DNA from: Shewanella olleyana
GTDB lineage: Bacteria; Pseudomonadota; Gammaproteobacteria; Enterobacterales; Shewanellaceae
Length of the DNA: 64,000 bases
Assembly: GCF_023283825.1 (NCBI RefSeq)
Contig: NZ_JAKILD010000002.1
Coordinates: 124,001 to 188,000 of the forward strand
Direction of reading: 5' to 3'
Shown here: positions 17,831 through 27,798 of the stretch, piece by piece
How the letters are laid out: the number at the start of each line of letters is the position of its first letter
Numbering within the stretch: position 1 is the stretch's first letter
The notes under the pieces: model-generated
What the model was told of the DNA's origin: nothing
What the model saw: only the letters and a program-made list of their open reading frames with translations
The model's database searches: none
Translations under genes and position numbers: made by a program

Positions 17831-18967
17831 TTATTCCTCTAAAGGCTTGGCAAAAAGACTTGCAACGGCATGAGCGCCAATGCCGACAACGGTAGCGCCA
17901 AGAAGAACTGCGCCTATGGTATCTGCAGTAGCATCAACCCCATGTAATAACTGTCTTCCTAATGGTTTTTCGAAATCTGCCATGTCATCCCAGAAATTAG
18001 GTTCAGAGCAACCGATACAGCCATGCCCCGCAAGCACTGGCCAACTAGTGTGATGATTAAATCGCTCGGTAGGACAATTGTTATATGTGTATGGTCCTTT
18101 ACAGCCCACTTTATATAAACAGTAGCCATCTTTTGCGCCTTGATCGCCAAATGTCTCTACAAATTCACCGGCATCAAAACGTCCGCGTCGTTCACAGTTA
18201 TCGTGCACGCGTGCGCCGTAAGCCCACTTAGGACGATTAAACATATCTAAAGCTGGGAGTTTGCCAAACATGATGAAGTACATCAGCGTGCCGACGATGT
18301 TCTTTTCACTTGGTGGACAGCCACCTAAATTAATTACTGGTTTGTTAATGACATCCTGAACACCTTTCGCACCCGTTGGATTAGGAGCAGCAGCTTGTAC
18401 ACCGCCGAATGCAGCACACGTACCTACAGAAATAATAGCAGCAGCGCCTTCAGCGGCTTCTTTAACGATGTGCATCCCTGTATGACCTTTACAGCCAACA
18501 GTTAAAAAAGCACCGTTATTGGCCGTTGGAATAGCCCCTTCGACAGCTAAGAGGTAGTTACCTTTATAGGCCTCCATCGCATGTTCAAGGTTTTCTTCAG
18601 CCTGCCAACCTGCTGCTGCCATTAAGGTTTCATGATATTCCAGTGATATGTGATCAAATATCAAGCTATCGAGATTAGGCGTATCGGTTCTGATAAGAGA
18701 CTCTGAACAACCAGTACATTCAGCCATATGTAACCATATGAGAGGAACTCTATCTGCAAGTTCAGCGGCTTCAGAAACTAAGCTGGTAAAAGGGAGAGGA
18801 AGTGCAAGTAAAGCGGTGACTGACGCACTCCATGTCATGAATTCACGTCTTGTTATGCCGTTTTCTTTTAGTTTTTCGTCTAACGTAACGGTTTGGCGAG
18901 GCGCAGTTTCACGTAGTTCTGCTAATCGGTTTTTACACCGTTCATATAAAGCTGAATGTGTATCCAT
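17831..18967 (-). CDS. hyaA: [NiFe] hydrogenase small subunit, Tat-exported
   Basis: The electron-transfer subunit with three iron-sulfur clusters. The 378-residue protein has a twin-arginine signal (ITRREFMTW, about residues 38-46) followed by a hydrophobic core, so the complex is periplasmic. Cluster motifs are AECTGCSES and GTCAAFGG plus GGCPPSE for the proximal cluster. The medial and distal clusters use HDNCERRGRF, CLYKVGCKGPYTYNNC and GHGCIGCSEPNFW. The proximal site has Gly between the first cysteines and lacks the two extra cysteines of oxygen-tolerant enzymes, so an oxygen-sensitive type is predicted. A C-terminal hydrophobic helix anchors it to the membrane next to HyaC. Confidence 0.97.
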   Translation of the reverse strand: MDTHSALYERCKNRLAELRETAPRQTVTLDEKLKENGITRREFMTWSASVTALLALPLPFTSLVSEAAELADRVPLIWLHMAECTGCSESLIRTDTPNLDSLIFDHISLEYHETLMAAAGWQAEENLEHAMEAYKGNYLLAVEGAIPTANNGAFLTVGCKGHTGMHIVKEAAEGAAAIISVGTCAAFGGVQAAAPNPTGAKGVQDVINKPVINLGGCPPSEKNIVGTLMYFIMFGKLPALDMFNRPKWAYGARVHDNCERRGRFDAGEFVETFGDQGAKDGYCLYKVGCKGPYTYNNCPTERFNHHTSWPVLAGHGCIGCSEPNFWDDMADFEKPLGRQLLHGVDATADTIGAVLLGATVVGIGAHAVASLFAKPLEE

Positions 18968-19003
18968 GAATTAACCTATTCCGTGTGGGAGGATTAAAAT
19001 TTG

Positions 19004-19051
19004 TTAATCTAATATAAATGATTTCATAATTATCATATTGATTAAGATCAA
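19004..19051 (-). promoter_or_regulatory. hyaAp: FNR-activated promoter of the hya-hyp operon
   Basis: A perfect FNR palindrome, TTGAT-CTTA-ATCAA on the minus strand, occupies 19051-19038. A TATATT -10 candidate lies at 19016-19011, so transcription would start near 19004 with FNR centred about 40.5 bp upstream, the class II position. The 5' leader would be about 37 nt with AGG before the hyaA ATG. This fits anaerobic induction of the hydrogenase operon. Confidence 0.75.
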
Positions 19052-19411
19052 TATTAAAACACTCGATTTAATTTTTTTGTGAACAGTTGTTCTTAATATT
19101 ACTTGAATCAGGTGTTGCTAATGCAGTGTTTGGTAAACCTTTTTAATTAAAGTTGTTAAGGAGCACTAGAGCAAATTTAGAAAAAATTTAATCCAGTATT
19201 TGTGATCATGGTTGCAAACGTGAGAAATCTGAAAGGTGCATATCAGCCTGGGGTACGCTTTAAATTCAAATTTGATTTTGTAGTAGTTCGTACTTTGTAC
19301 TAGAACTTCTGATTACAATTAAACTATAAGACTCTCAGGACAAATTTAATCACAGATATAATGAAGTGATGACACATAGCTATCAGATTTTTATGAAAAT
19401 AAATTTAACCA
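19052..19411. other. Non-coding gap between hya promoter and propeller gene
   Basis: About 360 bp of AT-rich sequence between the hya promoter and the stop of the next minus-strand gene. I see no convincing reading frame, hairpin terminator or repeat in it. Confidence 0.5.
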
Positions 19412-21952
19412 TTAATTAACTGGCGTTTGAATCATCTTGATATTTTTTAATGCAAAGTTAGTATCCACCGTTGGGCTAGATACATTATTTAGCCATAGAA
19501 TTTCGATAGTGTGCGTGCCTTTGGATACTTCAGGCAGCAGAAAGTTTACCTCTTTCCATTGGGTGTCAGATGCTTTAACGACTTGCTCTGATATAACCTC
19601 TCCATTAAGAACAATTTGCAATTCAAAACCAGGGTAGTTTAAAGGTAATTTTCGGTCACCAGGCTTATTTATAGCTTCAAAAAAAATTTTGATATTACTA
19701 ACTGCTGATGTTGTTACTGTCCAGCCTATTTGAGCACCACTTTTCCATACAGAACGCGCTTGTTCACTTTCATAGTATTTCCAAGCCCAATGATCTTTCA
19801 AAATACTGAAATTGTTAATATTAACTCCTAAATCTATTTGTTCATTAAAAGGGGTTAAGTTAATTTTTTTCACGCCTTGAGAATAACCAATGATAAACAA
19901 ATCATCTGAACAAGGAGATATCAACATATCTGCAGCGCCAACCCCTTGGTATTCAGGAATTAAAGACCAGTTTGTACCAGCATCGTCACTGATATAAATT
20001 GCACCAGTATTATTATTTACCCAATTAATTAGGCTAACGATGACTCTTCTTTCGTTTTTAGGATCTATTGTTAATGCATCTATAGCACCAATTACTTCAA
20101 AGTCCTTAACTAATTGCCACTCACTTATGGACGATTCTTTTTTGTAAATCGCTGCTCCATGACCTGCAGTTTCAGAGTTTGCTGTTCCTGCATAAACTAC
20201 ACCTGATTTACTCACGACTAAGTCATACACATATAATCTTTTTAAACCATCGTGTATCCAAGTCCTACCATCATCCACTGTAGTGTAAACGCCATTAGAA
20301 GCGGTTCCCCAATACAAGGTATTGGTCGTTTCATCTTGATCTAAACCATTATAAATACGTTTGCTGCCGGGTTTAGTGACTGATTTCTGCCAATTATATC
20401 CACCATTTGTAGATATAAATAATCCGTGACCATCAATTCCGAGATAAAGTTTATTGCTAATGTTTTTGTCTTTAATTAAGGCTCGGGCGTACCCTTTGTC
20501 CCATATAGGCCAGGAGGTTTCATAATAAGAAGGCAAGCCTTCACTTACTCTAGTCCATGTTTGACCGTTATCTTCACTTATTAAAATCTGATTTGCTTTA
20601 GAAGACCAAGCGCTGCTAGTTGCAATCAGCCTTTCAGAATCTACGACTATATTCCAAAAGTGACCAGCAACATCTTCATCGAAATAATCTTCAGTTGCCA
20701 TTGGCAAGAGTGATATTGGTTTTTTATCTAGAGGGTAACGTATGACGCCAACGTCCATTGAAGCTGTAATCAAATCCCCATCATCAGTCAAAGCGATAGA
20801 TGACCCTACAGTGTTTGAAGCACCATTTTTAAAATTTTCACTCCATGTATACCCAGAATCAGTAGACTGCCAAATACCCCAATATGTTGAAAAATAAAAT
20901 GTGTCGTCATCAATAGAACTTATATCAACTGACATGACTTTATTAATGCTGTAGTCATTCCATGAACGGGTAGGGTTGCTGGTTGAGTAATCTAGATTAC
21001 TTAGTTCTTGATACCATGTTTTACCAGAATCTTTACTTATCAATACCCCTGATTGCCAGTCTTGATACCAAGCGATAATAATACTAATTTCATTTTGGTT
21101 GTTTACTGCAGCAGAGATTCTGTGTGTCGAAATTTGCTCATTAAGTGTACTGTATTCTGAGATGTTCAAAGGCAACCAGTTTAAGCCATTATCTGTTGAT
21201 AAAAGAACATCGTTAGTTCCGACTGAAAAGAGATGTTCTTTGCCATTAAAGAAAATAGAAGCTAAATCTAAAGCTGGGTTTGAGTCTTGTTTGCTTAACT
21301 TCCATTCAGAAGTAGAAGGGTCTTTTTGAAAAACATATCTGTTTGAGTTTGTACCTGCTATTAAGTAGTTGTCCTTTGTTAATAGTAGAGTTGAAATGGT
21401 GTTCTGATCAGGAACTATAGTTATTAATTCAGCTACTTCCTCGTGATAAAAGAAAATTTGACCTTTATTATCTCCAAAATAGAAATTCATCGCGTTTGCT
21501 TCATCAATAATGATATTACTGTAACTATCCCAACGTCTGAAACTCAAGCCTGTAGGAAGGTTTTCAACACTGTTCCACGTTTCGCCTCCATCTAAGGTTC
21601 TAGAAATACCTGTTTTAGTTGTTACATAACCTATTAACGGGTTTGAAACTGAATAAATTAATGTTGCAAGGCTTAAGTTGGCTAAACCAGTATTTTTACT
21701 TGCCCAGTTAGTATCATTTAAGCCTGACTTCCAAATACCCGACACATCAGAAATCAGATGCAACTCGTTATTATGACTTAGAATTTTAGGGTAGGCCCCA
21801 CCACCAGACCAAGATAGTTGATGTTCACCGGTTCGACAAAGTGATTTGGTTTCTTCTGCCGAACAATGAGTTGTAACAAATGAAAGCAAGGACATTACAA
21901 CAATCATAAAAGAACTGATGATTCTTCTAATTGTATGATTTGTATTGTCCAT
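19412..21952 (-). CDS. Secreted Asp-box (BNR) beta-propeller protein with C-terminal beta-sandwich
   Basis: The 846-residue protein has a signal peptide (about residues 10-30, ending near HCSAEE). At least eight Asp-box-like motifs follow across the next 650 residues, for example RTLDGGETW, LSTDNGLNW, ISKDSGKTW, QSTDSGYTW, ISEDNGQTW, STNGGYNW, TTVDDGRTW and SDDAGTNW. Such repeats form seven- to ten-bladed propellers in sialidases, GH74 xyloglucanases and sortilin-like proteins. The last 130 residues look like a beta-sandwich carbohydrate-binding module. I see no catalytic signature that would fix a reaction. It is transcribed alone, downstream of the hya promoter region, with long gaps on both sides. 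A secreted glycan-binding or glycan-degrading role is inferred only from fold. Confidence 0.7.
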   Translation of the reverse strand: MDNTNHTIRRIISSFMIVVMSLLSFVTTHCSAEETKSLCRTGEHQLSWSGGGAYPKILSHNNELHLISDVSGIWKSGLNDTNWASKNTGLANLSLATLIYSVSNPLIGYVTTKTGISRTLDGGETWNSVENLPTGLSFRRWDSYSNIIIDEANAMNFYFGDNKGQIFFYHEEVAELITIVPDQNTISTLLLTKDNYLIAGTNSNRYVFQKDPSTSEWKLSKQDSNPALDLASIFFNGKEHLFSVGTNDVLLSTDNGLNWLPLNISEYSTLNEQISTHRISAAVNNQNEISIIIAWYQDWQSGVLISKDSGKTWYQELSNLDYSTSNPTRSWNDYSINKVMSVDISSIDDDTFYFSTYWGIWQSTDSGYTWSENFKNGASNTVGSSIALTDDGDLITASMDVGVIRYPLDKKPISLLPMATEDYFDEDVAGHFWNIVVDSERLIATSSAWSSKANQILISEDNGQTWTRVSEGLPSYYETSWPIWDKGYARALIKDKNISNKLYLGIDGHGLFISTNGGYNWQKSVTKPGSKRIYNGLDQDETTNTLYWGTASNGVYTTVDDGRTWIHDGLKRLYVYDLVVSKSGVVYAGTANSETAGHGAAIYKKESSISEWQLVKDFEVIGAIDALTIDPKNERRVIVSLINWVNNNTGAIYISDDAGTNWSLIPEYQGVGAADMLISPCSDDLFIIGYSQGVKKINLTPFNEQIDLGVNINNFSILKDHWAWKYYESEQARSVWKSGAQIGWTVTTSAVSNIKIFFEAINKPGDRKLPLNYPGFELQIVLNGEVISEQVVKASDTQWKEVNFLLPEVSKGTHTIEILWLNNVSSPTVDTNFALKNIKMIQTPVN

Positions 21953-22597
21953 AATAATTTAGCTCCATTTTTACAAAAGGTTTAACAATAACAAGTTACT
22001 TAAGTATATAAAAAAAGGCATAAAATGAGGCCTACTTTTGGTTGATTTATTTACCTATTAACTGTTTACCACTTGTTCAGGTATGATTTGAGACAAACAA
22101 TTTAAACAAGTCTGTGTGGTTGGGTCTCGATGTTTTATTTTGAACTTACATAATATTTATCGGTGCAGAGGATTCTTGCCTACTTAAGTAGTTTGTTGTC
22201 GATACAAAACTGCAATTTTGCATAACTAATTGAAATTCATAGTGACTTTGAATAATTTAAAATAATACAGTTCTGCTTTACTCACTCATCTTTGGGTGTA
22301 TAGGTATTGGTCAGGTTTATTAATTCAATTTTTACAAGGGTTTGGATAATTGTAAGGCGTTTTTGACATCAATTACTCATGTTTTGCTTCTAAAGCGAAT
22401 TTAAAGACTAAAAAACAAGCCTTACATTCAATTTTTATTCTGTGGTGTTGTTTTTATAAACTAAAATATAGCTTGATTTATAATCTAATTACTCTACATT
22501 TTACAGTGACTTTCTAGTTAACGGGCTGAATTTTAATGTCAAAATTTTACAACCATTTCTATCTTGAAACACTGATTAACAACGAAAAGAGGCTTTT
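21953..22597. other. 645-bp AT-rich intergenic region
   Basis: Divergent upstream region of the propeller gene (left) and the DUF465 gene (right). A half-match to the agar-locus palindrome (TTTAACAATAA) occurs near 21982 but lacks the left arm. No open frame of note, no strong hairpin and no tRNA is seen. Confidence 0.5.
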
Positions 22598-22846
22598 ATG
22601 TTAGGTGAGAATCACTCTCTTAGAAACGAATTTCCAGACCATATAGACACTATTGCTGAACTCATTAAAAGTAATGCTGATTTTGCCGCTGTGCTAAAGC
22701 AATATGACTTATTAGATCAACAGATCCGTGAGCTTGAATTAAAAGACTCGCCTATTTCTGATGAATCAATTCACGAGCTTAAACAGCAGCGAGTTGAAAT
22801 GAAAGATAAGCTGTACCATAAAATCATGGCGACGGAGAATAGCTAA
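22598..22846 (+). CDS. DUF465 (YdcH-like) small coiled-coil protein
   Basis: This 82-residue, highly charged helical protein begins MLGENHSLRNEFPDHIDTI. The HSLxxEFP opening and the two-helix hairpin with heptad leucines and isoleucines (about residues 20-75) identify the DUF465/YdcH family. The function is unknown. GAAAAGAGG lies just before the ATG. It is a single-gene unit followed by a terminator, and convergent to the RND pump genes. Confidence 0.88.
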   Translation: MLGENHSLRNEFPDHIDTIAELIKSNADFAAVLKQYDLLDQQIRELELKDSPISDESIHELKQQRVEMKDKLYHKIMATENS

Positions 22847-22866
22847 ATTCGCGAAAGCTAAAAAAT

Positions 22867-22900
22867 AAAAGCCAGTAAACATAAGTTTAACTGGCTTTTT
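22867..22900. terminator. Bidirectional terminator between DUF465 gene and RND pump
   Basis: The stem AAAAGCCAGT-AAAC/GTTT-AACTGGCTTTT with A and T flanks lies midway between two convergent genes and can serve both. Confidence 0.85.
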
Positions 22901-22926
22901 AATTTTGTGACTAATTTAATATTTTA

Positions 22927-25900
22927 TTACGAAGTTTGCCCAGTGATTTCTTGAACCGATTTAGGCGTTGACTGCTCCGTTGGCTCAGGCACATACATTC
23001 TCCATATGCCTCTTACAATGCCGCGCATATCCTCAATAGCGATATAAAGACACGGAATTAAACACAGTGTGACTACAGTGGCGAACAGCACACCAAATGC
23101 AAGTGAGACCGCCATTGGAATAACCATTTGAGCCTGCATACTGGTTTCAGTCATTATTGGCATTAATCCAATAAATGTGGTTAATGAAGTCAGCATAATC
23201 GCTCTAAAACGACGACAACCCGCGTTAATGACTGCTTCATTTAACGGTACCCCACGTTTACGAGAATTATTGACATAATCCACCATTACAAGTGAGTCAT
23301 TCACAACTACACCAGCTGCTGCAATTATGCCGAATACCGATAGTGCACTTAAATCAATACCTAAAATAATATGACCCAGCATTGAGCCAATTACCCCAAA
23401 TGGGATCACAGACATGATCATGAACGGCTGAACATAAGATTTAAGAGGAATTGCTAACAGGCTATAAATGACTAACATTGAAATAATGAAGTCTCGCAAT
23501 TGCGTATCTGCACTGTCTAACTGTTCCTGAATATTCCCTGAAACTTCGCTTTTTACTCGCGGGTATTTAGTCAGTAATTCCGGCATAAAGTTATCACGAA
23601 TATCTTTGGCTAATTTAAAGGGTTCGGCTTGTTCAGCATCAACCGATGCCCACACATTAATAGTACGATTCCCATTCTCACGGCGAATGCTATTAACACC
23701 TTGAACAACATCAATATTGGCAACTTCAGATAAAGGTAACTCTGCACCTTGAGGTGTTTTAATCAATACCTCTTGTACTAATGCAATTGAGTTACGTTGA
23801 GCTTCAGGGTAACGAAGCATTACCTTTATTTCTTCACCATTTCGAATGATCCGCTGGGCTTCAAGTCCATAGAAACTGTTACCCACTTGCGATGCAATAT
23901 TGGCTAAAGTGAGTCCAAGACTATGGGCTAATGGCTTTAAGTTAAACTGAACTTCTTTAGCCGATGACTGACGGCTATCGTTTACATCACTCACGCCTTT
24001 TAGTGTATTCAGTTTATCTTTTAATGCCTGAGAGGCTGCAATAAGCTGAGCATCATCATTACCTTCCAGTCTAAAGCTAATGTCGCCATCGTCACGACCG
24101 CCTCCAAATAGGCTATCTTGAACTTCAAAGGATTTAACTCCCGGTATTTTAGGCATGGCTTGACGCCACATTTCAGCGACTTCGAAGGTGTTTATTGGCC
24201 TAATTGCAGGATCCACAAGTTTAGTTCTGACTTCTGCACGAGTTCTGCCTTGAAGTTCAACTTGTAACTCAGCAATCATGCCTTGTCCGTATTGATCTTC
24301 TAGTTGTGACTCAACCTTCCTTAATGCTTCTTCAATGGAGTGAGCAGCATCCAATGTGGCTGTTTCTGCGGCATCGACATTCATTTCTAAACTAATGCGT
24401 GGAAAATCATGAGGAATTTTGGGTTGGCCAATAAAGCGAACTAAACCACTGATATAAAGCGCTGCACAAATAACAATGAGCATTACAAATGTTGAAATAA
24501 CCGCATAACGATATTTCACTGCCAGTGTCAGACTTGGCTTGTAGATATTGCCAATAAACCACGTTAAGTTTTTCTCAATTTTACCCTGAACAAAGTTAAC
24601 GCCATTTCGTAACCAATCTAAAGGGTTTTTAGAACCGGGTTGAACGACTTTTGGCTTGTTCATATGCGCTAGATGCGAAGGTAGAATTAACTTGGATTCC
24701 ACTAAAGAGAACAGCAAACAAAGGATTACCACAAAACCAATTGCTTGGCCGAAAGCAGAGGAAGGGCCGTCATCTAAAGTAATGGGAAGAAATGCTGCAA
24801 TGGTTGTTAAAACACCAAAAGTTGCAGGCATGGCTACACGTTTAACACCGCGGATAACACTATCAATATTTTGGCCATTTTCTTGGCATTCGGTATGAGC
24901 ACTTTCACCCATAACAATGGCATCATCTACCACAATACCCAGAACAAGAATAAAGGCGAATAAACTGATAACGTTAATTGTGACATCAATAAATGCCATT
25001 GGCATGAATAGCAGGGTACCTAAGAAACAAACAGGCAGACCCATCATCACCCAAAATGCTAATCTGACGCGCAAAAATAACGCCAACATAAAGAAGACCA
25101 ATACCGCACCTGTTTTCATGCTATCTAGCATTAAATCAAGACGACCATCAAGGTAGTAGGTCATATCAACCCAAGGCTCAAGTGTGACGCCTTCAGGTAA
25201 TAAAGCTTGTTTTTTAGCAATGTAAGTTTTCATCGTATCAGCGACATCAGTGATACTTTGATTTTTAGCCGCGCCGACAAAAAAAGTCACCGCATTTTGA
25301 CCATTAAACTTTGAGTATTGAATACCTTCTTCAAACCCATCGTTTACGGTTGCTACATCACCTAACAGTAAATTAGTACCGTCATCTAATGTGAGTAAGG
25401 GTAAATCTTCGAACTCATAACCAACGTAGGCTTGGTTTTCTACACGTAAGTTAATATATCCATTTTCGGCTTTAATCTGTCCAGCAGACATATTACGTGA
25501 ATACCCACGTACAGCTTCAGCAACATCATTAAAGTTAAGCCCAAATTCACGCAGTCTATCCTTACTGACTTCTACGCTAATTTCGTAATTTAACCCACCG
25601 TAAAAATCTGCAATATTAACGTTAGGTAGCTGCATGATTTCTTTATGGATTTTTTCGCCTAAATCTTTTAATTGGCGCTGTGATAAATCCCCATAAAGGC
25701 TCAAATACATCACTTCCTGACGTATTTTAATTCTTTCTACTTTTGGAAATTCCATTCCAGCAGGGAAGGTCGATACCGAACCAATTTCAGATTTAACTTC
25801 ATCAAGTACGATTTGTGGATCGTACGAATCTTCAATACGGAAATAACCGTTTGCTTGATTGCGATTGGAATAGGTAATAACACGCTGTAAGCCTTGAACG

Positions 25901-26133
25901 GTTTCTAACGCTTGTTCAATTTTTACTGTAATACCTTCTTCCACTTCTTGCGGGGCTGCGCCTGGGTAAACTGCACTGAACTCAATCCAGTTTATTTCGA
26001 CCGCAGGGAAAAATTGTTTACGAATAGTATTAGCGGTTAATAAACCCCCTAATAAAATAATGATCATCAATAGGTTTGCTGCAACACTATTTCGTGCAAA
26101 CCATGCAATTAAGCCTTTATTAGTATCTTCCAT
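22927..26133 (-). CDS. RND-family efflux pump inner-membrane permease
   Basis: The 1068-residue protein has the classic RND plan of two repeats, each with one leading helix, a large periplasmic porter domain and five further helices. The proton-relay motif GIVVDDAIVMGE (two Asp in helix 4) is at about residues 399-410. FFPAVEINWIEF near the N terminus is typical of the hydrophobe/amphiphile efflux branch. The substrate cannot be read from sequence. The gene is 3 bp downstream of its membrane-fusion partner; no TolC-type outer-membrane channel is present here, so a shared TolC is inferred. Confidence 0.93.
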   Translation of the reverse strand: MEDTNKGLIAWFARNSVAANLLMIIILLGGLLTANTIRKQFFPAVEINWIEFSAVYPGAAPQEVEEGITVKIEQALETVQGLQRVITYSNRNQANGYFRIEDSYDPQIVLDEVKSEIGSVSTFPAGMEFPKVERIKIRQEVMYLSLYGDLSQRQLKDLGEKIHKEIMQLPNVNIADFYGGLNYEISVEVSKDRLREFGLNFNDVAEAVRGYSRNMSAGQIKAENGYINLRVENQAYVGYEFEDLPLLTLDDGTNLLLGDVATVNDGFEEGIQYSKFNGQNAVTFFVGAAKNQSITDVADTMKTYIAKKQALLPEGVTLEPWVDMTYYLDGRLDLMLDSMKTGAVLVFFMLALFLRVRLAFWVMMGLPVCFLGTLLFMPMAFIDVTINVISLFAFILVLGIVVDDAIVMGESAHTECQENGQNIDSVIRGVKRVAMPATFGVLTTIAAFLPITLDDGPSSAFGQAIGFVVILCLLFSLVESKLILPSHLAHMNKPKVVQPGSKNPLDWLRNGVNFVQGKIEKNLTWFIGNIYKPSLTLAVKYRYAVISTFVMLIVICAALYISGLVRFIGQPKIPHDFPRISLEMNVDAAETATLDAAHSIEEALRKVESQLEDQYGQGMIAELQVELQGRTRAEVRTKLVDPAIRPINTFEVAEMWRQAMPKIPGVKSFEVQDSLFGGGRDDGDISFRLEGNDDAQLIAASQALKDKLNTLKGVSDVNDSRQSSAKEVQFNLKPLAHSLGLTLANIASQVGNSFYGLEAQRIIRNGEEIKVMLRYPEAQRNSIALVQEVLIKTPQGAELPLSEVANIDVVQGVNSIRRENGNRTINVWASVDAEQAEPFKLAKDIRDNFMPELLTKYPRVKSEVSGNIQEQLDSADTQLRDFIISMLVIYSLLAIPLKSYVQPFMIMSVIPFGVIGSMLGHIILGIDLSALSVFGIIAAAGVVVNDSLVMVDYVNNSRKRGVPLNEAVINAGCRRFRAIMLTSLTTFIGLMPIMTETSMQAQMVIPMAVSLAFGVLFATVVTLCLIPCLYIAIEDMRGIVRGIWRMYVPEPTEQSTPKSVQEITGQTS

Positions 26134-26136
26134 GAA

Positions 26137-27333
26137 TTATTCCTTATCATCCATGGCGATAGCAGTGTCAGAATCGACTCCTACTTCAGGCTCGGTTTGT
26201 AAAATCTTATCTTGAGGTAAAGCAACCGTCATTCCTTCAACAGGGTAATCTAACGCTGAAGTAATGATGTTCATCCCATCTTCTAGGCCACTTGAAATGA
26301 TGACGTTACTGCCATCTTGTCTGATGATGTTCACAGGGAGGTATCTAAGCTTTTTGTCACTGTCCATCGTAGCAACAAGGCCGTTAACTATGAGGTGGCG
26401 CGGTACAACAGCCACTTGACCAGCATGGGTTCCACCAATGTGGGCTGTTACGTAAGTGCCATAACGAAGTTCTTTGTGATCTTTTTTGAGTCCATAAGGG
26501 TCATCAATTTCAGCCACTAAATAAGTCATCCGACTCTTACTGTCGATAACGCCTTCACTGCGAACAATCGTTCCAACCCATTCTTGTTTTTCACCAGCAA
26601 AATTACCGACTAGAGTCACTTTGGCATTAGCGCCTTTACGATCTAAATATTGCATTTCTTTATCTGCAAGCGGTAAACGTACTTCAGCTTTATCTGTGCT
26701 ATATACCAGACCGATAGGAGAACCATTACTAACATATGCCCCTAATCCGATATTTCGACTCCCGATCAATGCGTCATAGGGTGCTCTGATAATTGCACGT
26801 TCGAGATTGCGCTGGGCCCGAAGTAATCCAGCTTCTGCACTTTTAAGTTTGGCAATTTCTTGCGCTAGCTGCGGTTTACGTAAACTTAAATCACTTGGCT
26901 TACTGTCAGTAATCTCGGCCCACTCACGTTCTGCTACTTGAGCGTTGGCCTTTTCTTGAACGAGTGTTGCTTTTGCTGATGCTAGATTTGCTTGGGCATC
27001 TAATAAAGCTGACTCATAATCACTAGGGTCAATTCGTGCGAGTACATCGCCTTTTTTAATGAAACCACCCTTAACAAATGAATCGGAAAGGTAAGTAATT
27101 TCACCACTGACTTGAGCGACTAACTCAGTGTGATACTTAGCATTGACAACACCATAAGAACTCACTGTAAATTTCATCGGCTTATAGTTAATGGTTTCAA
27201 CCGATACTAGCGGGGTGTTATCTACAGGTGGTTTTTCTTCTGGCGGTTTTTGCATTGAAACAAGCAAGCCCGTTATCAATACACCCACACCTATAATCCC
27301 AATAGGTAGAATAATTTGCTTTGCAGTAGCCAC
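26137..27333 (-). CDS. RND efflux membrane-fusion (adaptor) subunit
   Basis: This periplasmic adaptor links the RND permease to an outer-membrane channel. The 398-residue protein has an N-terminal membrane anchor (residues 7-27). Lipoyl-like halves follow (VSGEITYLSDSFVKGGFIKKGDVLARID and the later RAIIRAPYDALIGSRNIGLGAYV, each a typical hybrid motif). Between them lies an alpha-helical hairpin rich in Ala, Glu and Lys (about 95-165), and a beta-barrel and membrane-proximal domain come after. It is first in the two-gene operon. Confidence 0.92.
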   Translation of the reverse strand: MATAKQIILPIGIIGVGVLITGLLVSMQKPPEEKPPVDNTPLVSVETINYKPMKFTVSSYGVVNAKYHTELVAQVSGEITYLSDSFVKGGFIKKGDVLARIDPSDYESALLDAQANLASAKATLVQEKANAQVAEREWAEITDSKPSDLSLRKPQLAQEIAKLKSAEAGLLRAQRNLERAIIRAPYDALIGSRNIGLGAYVSNGSPIGLVYSTDKAEVRLPLADKEMQYLDRKGANAKVTLVGNFAGEKQEWVGTIVRSEGVIDSKSRMTYLVAEIDDPYGLKKDHKELRYGTYVTAHIGGTHAGQVAVVPRHLIVNGLVATMDSDKKLRYLPVNIIRQDGSNVIISSGLEDGMNIITSALDYPVEGMTVALPQDKILQTEPEVGVDSDTAIAMDDKE

Positions 27334-27798
27334 GACACTTCCTCTTGTTGAAGCTAAATCACAGACTGAGTCTATGACGATAATGAGTTAATAGTATTAT
27401 ACGGTTATGTTACATAGATTGTTAAACCCTTACTGTTTCAATGTGTAATTTAATGTGTCTGATTCATATAAGTTGTTAGTTGTAAGGGAATAACCATAAA
27501 AACAGTCATTTAATTGTAGTTTGTGTCGATAGTGTGTATTAAATTGACCTAATAAATAACTCGATAGTTTGAATAAGCAAAGTGTAATGACACGCTTATG
27601 TTAATTATTTGTTTAAGAAGATGTCAGGGATGAAGCTGCTGCCCGAGGGATGATAACTTATAAGAATAATGGCTAAAAAAGGCCTTTTTTTGTTTGTTTT
27701 AAGGTATGCATTAGAACCAACTAAAAGTATTATTGTATTATCTCCATAGGCTTAGATAAATTACGTCACTTCATTTGTGATTGTTAAAGGGACAAAAG
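27334..27798. other. Divergent region between RND operon and galE
   Basis: 465 bp holding the upstream regions of the efflux operon (left) and galE (right). A short AAAAAAGGCCTTTTTTT palindrome at about 27674-27691 could act as a weak terminator. A half-match to the agar palindrome (TTGTTAAACC, near 27418) is present, but no full copy. AAAGGGAC precedes the galE ATG. Confidence 0.5.

Noticed and set aside
21978..21990. TTTAACAATAA upstream of the propeller gene as a regulon site
   Set aside because: It is only a right half-match in AT-rich sequence and the gene is outside the agar locus.
27418..27427. TTGTTAAACC near galE as an eleventh palindrome
   Set aside because: Only the left arm matches, so it does not meet the perfect palindrome standard.
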